A stretch of DNA of 64,000 nt from Circinella minor (taxonomy: Eukaryota > Mucoromycota > Mucoromycetes > Mucorales > Lichtheimiaceae). The DNA lies in contig JAEPRB010000065.1 in assembly GCA_016758965.1 (NCBI GenBank), positions 62,001 through 126,000 on the forward strand. The letters are read 5' to 3'. Of this stretch, positions 1-9,237 are shown piece by piece. The translations under genes were made by a program, and so were the position numbers. The first letter of the stretch is position 1; the number at the start of each line of letters is the position of its first letter. The notes under the pieces are model-generated. The model was given only the letters and a program-made list of their open reading frames with translations, made no database searches and was not told the DNA's origin.

Positions 1-31
1 AATAAATGTAGTTTATCCATGAGAAGGATTA

Positions 32-349
32 TTATTCGTTTTCATCAAGTTCATCCTCTTCACCAATAAATGTTTCGATTGTTTTTTGATTTATTGCGTA
101 CAAAACACTTTCAAAAAAATAAGCTTTCCATATTCTTGGTTGCGTAATAACGTATCATGTTGTGCCATTCTTTCGATCCCCGTTTTAAAATGTCTAAGAA
201 AGAAAACTATTAACAATCAATTACTTTTATAATTATCTTATCATTAAAATAAATTTCAAACTAGAAATTACAAAATAACTATTACCTTTTTATTTTCCGC
301 TCTTTCAGACTTCCCTCATTTTGGAAACGATGCGTACCAGCTTGTTTTT
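32..349 (-). pseudogene. C-terminal coding fragment, unrecognised
   Basis: On the minus strand a protein-like reading ends at a TAA at 32-34. Its last part reads ESVLYAINQKTIETF and finishes in acidic EEDELDENE. An upstream block contains IERMAQHDTLLRNQEYGKLI and begins at a plausible acceptor near 212. A possible exon containing GTHRFQNEGSLKERK lies at about 296-349 and ends in a GTAATA donor. The two parts of the last exon are one base out of frame across a run of seven T (A on the plus strand, about 113-119). I do not recognise the family. It may be a decayed gene, or a real one with a homopolymer error. Confidence 0.3.
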
Positions 350-455
350 TGAGTCACCTTGATTATATCTACTATGCAAATTGATTATATAAGGATTAAT
401 GGTATATAGCAACACAATATAAATTATTTCTTAATTTTGTAATATTATCATTATC

Positions 456-587
456 ATGTCACCAATTAAATTATATCGCAATCGTCGAATCGTGGAAAAC
501 TGTATTGCTTGCCCTCCAGTTGTTCGCCCTACAAACTTCCCTTGTCCTTACCCCCAACCAAATACAGTTTTCCATTTACCTTGCTAA
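456..587 (+). other. 43-codon ORF spanning a 13-bp inverted repeat
   Basis: A small ATG-to-TAA frame of 43 codons, richer in C and P than its surroundings, overlaps a perfect 13-bp inverted repeat (GGAAAACTGTATT at 494-506 and its complement at 561-573). The hairpin could be a tiny inverted-repeat element, and the ORF may be incidental. No homology is apparent. Confidence 0.25.
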
Positions 588-1019
588 TCGAATCTATATA
601 TTATACAAGTACGTAGAATAGAATAAGTTAATCATTCTACCACCCATATAATCAAGGTACCTTTTCTTCAACCACTGTAATAGAAAGTAAAGAATAGAGT
701 GAAAAATAAATATACATGCATATAAAAAATGAAACTTTGTTCATCCAAATGTCACTAAATTGTCTTACCTCGATCGAATTCAACAAGCACAATAAAGTTG
801 TTTCTTTAATATATATGATATATACAATACATATAAAAAAGAGAAGAAAAGAAAAGAATAAACATTGCCATAAAAGCTCGTTACAACTACTATGACTCGG
901 TTATTAACTGCAGTAACAACCTTTTGGACTAAACCTGGCATCGCCATCCTAAGACGAACAAGTACCAAAAAATAGAAGAAAGCACATCCACACACCCCTT
1001 CCTTTCCCCACATTCATTC

Positions 1020-1600
1020 ACACTCTTTCACTTACACACATCCGCTTACACTCATTCGCCCTCAACTCCTTCACTTCTACCCATTCACTCACACTCCTTT
1101 GCTTCCACCTATTCACTCACACGCATTCATTTCCGCACATTCACTTATACAACTCAATCACACTCCTAGATTACACTCTCTCACTTCCATCCATTCGCTT
1201 GCATCCATTCGCTTCCACATTTTCACTTACCCACATCCTCTTTTACTCCTTCACTTATTCCCATTCACTAATATTATTTTATTTACACTCATTCGCATAC
1301 CCTTTTCATTTCCATTCACTCATTCGCTTCCACTACTCCACTTTAGCATATTCACATCCACTCATTCATTCACAGCACGTAGCTTCCACTCACTCACAAG
1401 CATTCCCTTACAAGCATTCACCTTCGCCTATTCACCTTCATTCATTCACTTGCACCCACTTTCACTCATTCAATTACACCCATTAGCTTCCACTCACTCG
1501 CACCTATTCACTTTTACTCCTACATTTTCATTCATTCACTTCCACCCATTTGCTTCCACTTCTTTACTTCCACGCATTCACTCACACTCTTCCACTCACT
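1020..1600. repeat. Degenerate C/T-rich minisatellite
   Basis: Diverged short units of the type CATTCACTTCCAC and CATTCGCTTCCAC repeat irregularly for about 580 bp. The plus strand is almost free of G and of stop codons, which creates long spurious open frames. It runs into a poly-T stretch and then the 41-bp array. Confidence 0.8.
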
Positions 1601-1639
1601 TTTTTTCTAATTTTTTTTTTCCAATTTTTTTTCAAACAC

Positions 1640-2105
1640 CTACCTTGGTACTTACCTTATTGCATCGCCAGCCTTGTTACTTACCTTGGTACTTACCTTG
1701 TTGCGTCGCCAGCCTTGTTACTTACCTTGGTACTTACCTTGTTGCATCGCCAGCCTTGTTACTTACCTTGCTACTTACCTTGTTACTTACCTTGCATCGC
1801 CAGCCTTGTTACTTACCTTGCTACTTACCTTGTTGCGTCGCCAGCCTTGTTACTTACCTTGGTACTTACCTTGTTGCATCGCCAGCCTTGTTACTTACCT
1901 TGCTACTTACCTTATTGCATCGCCAGCCTTGTTACTTACCTTGGTACTTACCTTGTTGCATCGCCAGCCTTGTTACTTACCTTGCTACTTACCTTGTTGC
2001 ATGGCCAGCCTTGTTATTTACCTTGTTTTACCTTGCTACCTACCTTGTTGGATCACCGGTCTTGACACCAACCTTGTGGATTATCAGCCTTGTAATCTAC
2101 CTTGT
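1640..2105. repeat. 41-bp tandem array (minisatellite)
   Basis: The 41-bp unit consists of two 12-bp sub-units (CCTTGTTACTTA, CCTTGGTACTTA or CCTTGCTACTTA) followed by a 17-bp segment ending in GCATCGCCAG. About nine well-kept copies are followed by decayed ones. Forty-one is not a multiple of three and the unit has no plus-strand stop, so all three plus frames stay open. Read on the minus strand, nearly every sub-unit contains AAGGTAAGTA, the canonical fungal 5' splice-site sequence. Confidence 0.9.
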
Positions 2106-2300
2106 CCCTCGAGGTGCACAGGATTGTCATACGCTCAGGTCAAATCAACCAGGATATCTATATGTTAGGTCAAGGTATGATGGAATAATATTAATATTGT
2201 GTTCTTGGGTGAAAGAAATAACATTTCATTTGAAATAATATTATAAAAAAAAATTCATAGAAAGGAAATTTTCATTAAAAAAAAAGAATGTATTGCTCAC

Positions 2301-2650
2301 CTTAGTGACATGGAGTTGTCACACAAATACTCGAAGATAATTCATAACTTTGATAAAAGGTAACAAGGTATCTATTGAGTAGGAGTGTCGTTGTACGTAA
2401 ATCAAGTATTATCATACGTAGCAACATAAGATAATTTTAAATAAATTCACATATTAATTTGAAAATAATAATAAGAACATTTACCTTTATCGGTTTTTTG
2501 TATTGGTTTCGAAAAAATAAATATGTCGCGCTCGCCTCTTAAAAGTCCAAACTCGTTGAGGACAGTAGTAGCCTTAGGTGGTGCTTGTAGATTCGTTTGT
2601 TTTTTTGTTTGAAGCGTTGGCTCATCATTGATCGACTTCTTGTAAAACAT
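2301..2650 (-). pseudogene. Two-exon coding fragment, unrecognised
   Basis: The minus strand shows a 55-codon open exon (2485-2650, starting MFYKKS and containing GLLRGERDIFIFSKP). It ends in a GTAAATG donor. A phase-compatible second exon at 2301-2371 (DTLLPFIKVMNYLRVFV) is preceded by an AG acceptor and followed by a GTGAGC donor, but has an in-frame TGA after RVFV. It could be the 5' part of the gene whose 3' end lies at 32-349, with the tandem arrays sitting in an intron. That link is inference. The product is unknown. Confidence 0.3.
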
Positions 2651-2659
2651 TAAGAAGGA

Positions 2660-5050
2660 TATGCTGTATTTATAAGGATTTCTTTATTTGTCTATCTAAA
2701 AATTAAATGACAATAAGTAAGAAAGAAATAAAATATCTTCTCGAAACAAAAAAATAATCAGTTATGCTTTTGCTTTTTTCTTTTTCTCTCTCTATCATTA
2801 CCTTCAAATGTTTGTTGTAGTGCTTAGTTTAACAAGTTCGCTCTTTTATCGTATTATATCGTCAGTTTGTACATAGATGAAGTCAAAGTTTTTTTTTGTA
2901 AAAAAAAAAAAAAAAAACATTCATGTTTTACTCCTCCTGATAACACGATTTGGTTTCAATTAAGGTTTGAAATGTATGCGCGGTTAAAAAAGATTTCATG
3001 CACCAACTGTACCCAATAAGTAGTACAGGATCGGTATTAAAAATCATCTTGACACGTTGGGAAAAACCTTTACAAAGTCTAATTAGGGGGGACTGTTCAC
3101 AGTTATAGTACTGTAAGATAGACCAGAAGTACACGGTTGAGTATATGGCTTGCAAATAAACACCGCGTGTTTTTTCAAGCTAAAGGGGATAAATCCAGTA
3201 AAGATCAAAAGTCCATAATTGTCGCGCTTGCGATATGTTTATGCACTCCCAGTTCCAAGTGAATGCGGAAAAACCAAACAGTTCTAGTAAGAATAAAAAA
3301 TTAAAGAAAAAAAATTAGCATGATGAGAGAGGGTCATTGTAGTAAGAAAAAAGAATAATAAATAATAGAACTAAAAGAACATAAAAAGGATTGTGAAAAG
3401 AAGAGTAATACTTTTTTTCTTTTGGTATGCTGGGAGGAGAGAAATAATGTAAAAAGGAAAGTACCAAAAAAAAAAAAGAAGAGAAGTGTTCACTGCTCTT
3501 CTTCTTTTTTTTTGAATGTTGAGGAAGGATCAAAGGAAGGGTGAAAATTAAAGTTACAAGTGTAACTGAAAAGTAAATGTCAAAAGAAAAAGAAGAAGAA
3601 TAGTACTTATTTTCCTTCTTTTCCTTTTGAAAGAGAAAGTAAAAAGAAGAGTAGTATTTACTGCGCTTCTTTTTTTTTTATTGTTGGGAGGGAAGAAAGA
3701 ATATAAAAAATTAAAGTTTCAAATAAATGAAAAGTAAATGTCAAGAAAAAAAAAAAGAGTAATACTTACTTTATACTTGAATGTTGAAAGTGCAAAAAGG
3801 AATGTAGAAAGAATAAGTTACTTGAAAGTACATTTCAAAAAGAAAAAAAAAAGTAGTTGATAGGAAAGAGAAAGAAAAAGAAAAAGAAAGAAATTGTCGT
3901 GGTAACAATTTTTAATGAAAACAAGTGAATGGCAATAGCAATAGTGATCTACTCCCAACAGTGTGGTAAATGGCATAAAGCATGCTATTACTATGTTACA
4001 CCAATTGGGACCGCGTCAAAAAAAAAAAAAACTATCTAGATCTTTAAAAACTATACATTGCAACATTCCGTGTCAAACTAAGATTAGGCTGGGGCATTTC
4101 ATTACCATGACAGTAAACTGGTTAACAACATTCTTATTTAATGTAAAAAGAAACATGCTTTTTTTTTATGTAGTCATAGTAGCATGTTGTAGTGTAAAAG
4201 TTTATAACAATAAAAAAAAAAGATTCAGTAAAGTCGGTCTGGAACCTACTTTTCAACTTCCTTCACCTATGAAATACAGTAACATGTAACATTATTGTAT
4301 CAACTCATTACAATAAATATTGGTTTTATCCTTAACCTTTTAAGTTTAATGTACATGAATGGCACTTTTCTGACGGTGCATAACAGAAAGAATATATTTG
4401 TATAAAATATGGCGAGTAGTTGTATAAATATATATAGGGAGTTGGATTGGATCAACAGCACAATTTTACATATAGAACAACATAGTGAACAAAGTACATG
4501 AAGAAGTTGATACGTAAAAAAAAGAAAAACGTGAAAAGTGGGTGGCTATTATCAACAAATTTAATGATAGACTTTCACTAGATGTACGTACATGAAAGAA
4601 TTAAACATTTTCAAACAAAAGGAAAGAATATGGGGAGATGATAATTAAGTAAGCTTGTACCTATAATTGATTTTACCAATCAAAATAATAATAATATAAC
4701 TTCAGTAAGACCACAGAAAAATACGGTCATTTTGATCGTCCCATACCCGAACTGGACTCATTGCGTGCAAGACTTGGAGGTTTAAGCAATTAAAATTTAT
4801 ATCAAAAAATAAAACAAAACAGAGGAGAGAAAAAAGTGATCCTGCGGCACAAAAACAAATCCTTGGTTGTTGTTTTTCATGCCGATTATTATAATTCTGA
4901 TCAAAGAATATTCTTCTTCTTTAACTCTTTCCTTTTCTCCCTTTATTATATTAAATTCTCCTTTTAACTTTTTTCATTCTTATCAGATTATACATTTTAT
5001 ATATTCTCTCAAATTCTCTGTCTTTTTTTTTTATAAGCCAAGACATACGT
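2660..5050. other. No gene seen; A/T-rich DNA with poly-A tracts
   Basis: This stretch holds many homopolymer A runs and purine-rich AAG/GAA microsatellite-like tracts (about 3300-3900). The short open frames here have skewed, low-complexity composition and no recognisable motif. I see no supported gene. Confidence 0.6.
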
Positions 5051-5069
5051 ATAAAAAGAAATTATTATT

Positions 5070-6253
5070 ATCCATAGTCTTTCTTGGGTATTCTGGAGTG
5101 ATGATTTAAAAATTGTACAAAAGAATCCATCTTTTGAAAATAAATTAAATGGAATGGTTTATCATATGGAAACAACATTTAATATTCAATTTCCAACAGG
5201 TTAGAATTCACATGTTCAATGTATTCAACCTACCAAGGATCATTTTGAATATATCCATCGACCTCTTCTATTTTATATTATCAACTTTATATTTACACAT
5301 ATTTTTTATTATCTATTTCTTGAAGGTTTTGGTCAATTTCGTAAATATGGTGTTGATCATAACAAACCAGGTGTTCGATGGGGAGACTTTTTTTATATTT
5401 TTAAAAAAAGAACGCATGATTATTATTATTCTTGGTGGTTACAAAAACAACAATCATTCACACTAAATGATAAGGAGAATAATTATCATCAACATCTTAC
5501 CTATTGGTATCGTAAAGGAAGAACAACTTCAACGACAACAACAACAACAACAACAACAACGACTACACCTATTAACTTTATACATGGTATTGGTACAGGT
5601 CTTCATTTATATATGAATTTTATTCGTCGTATGACTGCCCTCAATGTCCTCTATTTTGTATTGAACTACCTTATGTTTCAACTCGTTTGGTAGAACATGT
5701 ATGTGTTACGTAGAAACTTTTTTTCCTAAATTATTATTATAGGTACCAACACCTAAAGAAACAGTAATGGAAATTCAAGCAATGTTAGATACGCATGGAT
5801 TTGACAAAGCTATTATTGTAGGACATTCTTTAGGAACTGTTGTGGCTGGATGGATGGCAACTTATGCAATAAAGCGTATATCAGGACTTGTACTTATTGA
5901 TCCAGTTTGTTTTTTATTAAATTATCATGATACTGCTTATAATATGCTTCATCGAATTCCTAGTAAATTTGCAGAGGTAAGTAATATATATATATAGTTT
6001 TGACAAATGTGGTTTATTATTTGGGAAAAGGTGAGGAGTCATAAAAAAACACATCATTTTTTATTTATATACCCTACGTATCTATTTATATAGTATTTGA
6101 TTCACTATTTTGCATCTCGAGAATTACATATAAATGATGTGATTATTAATTCAAAACAAATTGAACAAATATGGAATGAAGCCAACAATGATGTCAAAAT
6201 TAAATCATGCCGAATATCTTGTACGACCCCAATGGCTTCAACTTATTTTATAG
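5070..6253 (+). pseudogene. Decayed alpha/beta-hydrolase gene
   Basis: Translation pieced across frames gives a recognisable fungal alpha/beta hydrolase. It has an N-terminal region with SWVFWSDDLKIV, a strand ending NFIHGIGTG (oxyanion-type HG), CIELPYVSTRLVE, the nucleophile elbow IIVGHSLGTVVAGW (Ser in GHSLG), LIDPVCFLL, HYFASRELHIND, and a C-terminal HAEYLVRPQWLQLI. Two introns are still visible: GTATGT at 5698 to TAG at 5742, and GTAAGT at 5976 to TAG near 6094. The gene is broken four ways: a TAG at 5202-5204 where relatives probably have Tyr, a one-base shift near 5623-5633, an apparent loss of about 25-30 codons after HIND near 6140, and another shift near 6205. A poly-Thr ACA microsatellite sits at 5531-5560. 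I do not know the substrate of this family. Confidence 0.75.
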
Positions 6254-6377
6254 GATATTCAACAATTTTAAGCTTATCCACTAGTGTTTCCCGTAAAGTT
6301 GCTAATTTTTTTTAAAAATATATTAAACAGATAAAGGGGATATTGAAATCATGATTCTTTCTAATATGCTTAGTACC

Positions 6378-6590
6378 TAGTTTCCTTACGGTTTTTTTAA
6401 TCACACTGGTACAGTGCCAACAACCATAGACAATCCTCTTGAGACATTAATAGTACGATTTCATTTAGTACATAAACAGACTACATACGCAAAAAAAAAC
6501 TTATACAATGTATTTTTATTCTTTATATAATAACTTTTTATGAATGACATTCGTTTTAATTAATTTTAGTACAGTCATAAAAACAGCCCC
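6378..6590. repeat. Left arm of a long imperfect inverted repeat
   Basis: The reverse complement of this segment aligns with 9930-10122 over about 200 bp with small indels. Shared stretches include ATTAATTAAAACGAATGTCA and ATAAAAAGTTATTATATAAA. It starts just downstream of the hydrolase relic. Confidence 0.8.
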
Positions 6591-7207
6591 TAATAAATAA
6601 ATAATATAAAATATATCGATTTTTACTGCTCATTAGTAGCAACGTGTTTGAATATTATCCACAATACTTTTGGATTATTTGATTAAAATAGCTTTAATGA
6701 TGCTTTTTTTTAAAAAAAAAAATTACAAGTGCTTATCTGTGCGATTTTTTTTTTGTTTGGTCGTTCAAGTGAGAAGGGATTTGTATGGTTACACAAATTT
6801 TCTATTAACACCTAGATCACCTCGTGTGTAACGAAGAAAAATGCAACAAATACATATGGCAGATTAGAGATAATTGGCCTTGTCAGAAAATTTAGATTAA
6901 TGAATAAAATTATGAAAATAACCCAAAATTCACTTAAGAAGAAGAAAGAGGCTAAGATTTCTATTTTATATGAAGGAAAAATAATAAATGTGGAAGCTTA
7001 TTTTAGACTTCTTATGATATCACTATTTGATGAATACATTATTATCATTTTTATCACTAAAAGATTAGCTCATAGTAGCAAAGCTATTATATGAAGCAGC
7101 TAGCTACATTATATGAACTACCATTTTTTTTAATTTATACCTATAGCTTAGCTTAATTATAGTTATTCTTCCAGGATATTCTACATATTAGTACCAGCTG
7201 CATTTCA

Positions 7208-7260
7208 ATTCGCTAAACCGGTACAAATCCTCACATATCTTGAATGCCGGTTTAACGAAT
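7208..7260. repeat. 53-bp palindromic repeat, related to one near 31880
   Basis: Arms ATTCGCTAAACCGG (7208-7221) and CCGGTTTAACGAAT (7247-7260) pair with one mismatch. The core AAACCGGTAC followed by TCACATAT recurs at about 31883-31910, so this is a dispersed family. Confidence 0.6.
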
Positions 7261-7918
7261 AATCACTGTAGTTGCTTCTATATATATAATTTGAAAATTA
7301 TGATTCAATAAGTGTAGGTGCCGGTAGATAATTATAAGAGTGCTAATTAACAAATGATTTTTTAAGGATGAGGCGAGTTGAGGGAAAAGAAAAGAAAAAG
7401 ATCCAGTACGTAAAGCGAATAATAATACAGTACTATCAAGTGTTCAGATGGATCAAAATTGATAAGTGATGGTATCAATTTTTTTTCTTTAAAAAAAAGG
7501 TAAAAGCCGTTGATATTGATTATAATAAATAAAAGAAAGTATTCTATCATTGTGATCACAGTCCAATATCTTGATGACATACCAAGTGATCGATTTGTAG
7601 TTCTATTGATCAACGAATATAAACACCAGCATCATCATTTGTTATATCTGCATTTCTCGAATTTGATGTAAAACTACATTCATGCCAGAAACATCGTCCC
7701 ATTTTTGTCAGCTTGATTAAATTCACCAACGTGGCGAATGAATGTAAGTCGGATAACGACGAAGTGGCGATAAACGAGGCAATTTCCAACATTGTGTGAC
7801 AGCAGTTATTTTGTATTTTTTTTGTGATAAAAAAAGATCCATTGATCTTGCGGTTATAAAAACCTTTTGAACCTAGTTTAAAGATAATCCTAAAGGTCCT
7901 TTTGAACTAACCTTAAGA

Positions 7919-8165
7919 GTGGGCCTGGCCTCCGATCGAGTTGGTTGACACACCTGTCTTCTACTGCGAAGATCCCGAGTTCGATCTGCCTTGTCCCACC
8001 AACAACACCATCAAGAGTTTTAATGCCGCTGTACCTGGTTTTCTATCATTTGTTGTTTATTGTCCTGTTTCCGCGCTGACTGCACTAGATCCCCTATCCA
8101 GTTTCTCTTCTCTCAGTAACTACTCTCATGAGTGCCATAAGAGCGTTTATTCGAAAAAATAATTT
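7919..8165 (+). mobile_element. tRNA-like 5' end, possible SINE
   Basis: Positions 7919-8001 have tRNA length and several tRNA traits. GTGGG at the start pairs with CCCAC before a terminal CCA. There is an A-box-like TGGCC...GAGTTGG, an anticodon-like stem TCTTC/GAAGA, and a B-box-like GAGTTCGATC. The T stem does not pair well and the anticodon loop is short, so it is not a functional tRNA. A body of about 160 bp with higher GC than its surroundings follows and ends in an A-rich tract near 8153-8162. That is the layout of a SINE. No target-site duplication is evident. Confidence 0.35.
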
Positions 8166-8254
8166 AGCAGCAAAAATTCTAGCTTAGCGATCATCATTTG
8201 TACATTTCCTTTGTTCAACATACTTTCTCTTGTATATAACTCTACAAGCTACAA

Positions 8255-9060
8255 CTAGTCGGCCAATTTGTCCCAAAGGTACACCTGCCATTTAGTACTA
8301 GATAAATAGAAAAGCTTTGACCTAAATCCATTGATCATAAAGCCAAGACGGGAGTTCAAGTTCCATTTATCAATGGCTCTCTTATAAGCAACACCGAGAC
8401 GCAACACATCAAGGCACACAGAATTTTTTGTTGTCAAATTGTTCCCTGGCTTCATTTCATCAAAACCAACCGGATACCCAGAGTCATGTTGGATTATGGT
8501 AGAGACAATAGCATCTGTGCGAATGTCCGTTTAATTTTTATCGAGAGGTTTGTTTGGCCACCTCAACGCAATGTTTTTATCCTGATCAATAACAATTTGA
8601 GATAAAAGAGAATTATAATACATTAATTGGAACTCTACTTCTCGCAATTTATCCATATTATATATTTTGTTTCTTGGTAGCTTGGTTAATCTAATACATA
8701 ATCTCACACAATAAGTAATAGTTGCAAGATAGCTACAAAGAAATAATGAAGCACATACGCAACCCAGTGACGCCGTAACAAAACTTACAAATTGGCTATC
8801 CCTTCAACGACACTTCCTTTATCACCAGCACCCATTGAATAAGCCAGCCTAAGTAACTCTAATCTAGCCATTCGAATGGCCTTTGTTCTCGTCCACTAAC
8901 TTCACTACCAATTTTTGTAATTTTGAGAAATTCGATATCGTCAAACAAATCCTCATCAATAATCGATTCTTTACCATCATTTGTACGTATTATCAATAAT
9001 CTTCAATTCTCTTCCAACATTTCGTTGTATATAATATTGAGATTCGTCAATCTGAATATG
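8255..9060 (-). pseudogene. Decayed multi-copy ORF of mucoralean type
   Basis: The minus-strand protein can be followed through several disruptions. An N-terminal part (DGKESIIDEDLFDDIEFLK) is joined by a frameshift near 8870 to RMARLELLRLAYSMGAGDKG. A GTAAGT...TAG intron of about 56 nt follows at roughly 8735-8790. Then comes a long segment (LREVEFQLMYYNSLLSQIV, an in-frame TAA near 8540, then RTDAIVSTIIQHDSGYPVGF and SVCLDVLRLGVAYKRAID) ending at a TAG at 8255-8257. The pattern LDxLRLGVxxKxAID with a following LGFxINGF matches, as I recall it, a family of unknown function repeated many times in Mucorales genomes. The stops and shifts make this copy inactive. Confidence 0.6.
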
Positions 9061-9073
9061 TTTCTTTTTAGAG

Positions 9074-9237
9074 CACTCGTAACGGCCCTTGTAAAAGAAA
9101 TCTTGTAACTCTCGTTTGCCAACTTTTTTTTTTACAAACTTATGCTAGCAACACCGTCTCTGTAAAAAAGCTTACAAAATGCAAAGCTTATAAACTTTTT
9201 ACGAAAACTTGTAAATTTACAAGGAACGGTTTGAGTG
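9074..9237. mobile_element. Small inverted-repeat element (MITE-like), 164 bp
   Basis: The ends form imperfect terminal inverted repeats of about 23 bp. The left begins CACTCGTAACGGCCCTTGTA and the right, read inward on the minus strand, begins CACTCAAACCGTTCCTTGTA. The interior is A/T-rich with further TTGTAA motifs and no coding capacity. The flanking 8-mers do not form a convincing target-site duplication. Confidence 0.6.

Noticed and set aside
1640..2105. CRISPR-like array
   Set aside because: Units are contiguous with no unique spacers, and the genome is eukaryotic.
1099..2238. 379-codon open frame and two overlapping long frames on the plus strand
   Set aside because: All three plus frames are open because the minisatellites lack stop codons and the 41-bp period rotates the frame. 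Composition is pure repeat.
3963..4289. 108-codon open frame
   Set aside because: Lys/Asn-rich low-complexity translation driven by poly-A, with no motif or splice context.
7919..8001. Functional tRNA gene
   Set aside because: The T stem does not pair, the anticodon loop is six bases, and a CCA is encoded, unlike nuclear tRNA genes. Better explained as a tRNA-derived repeat.
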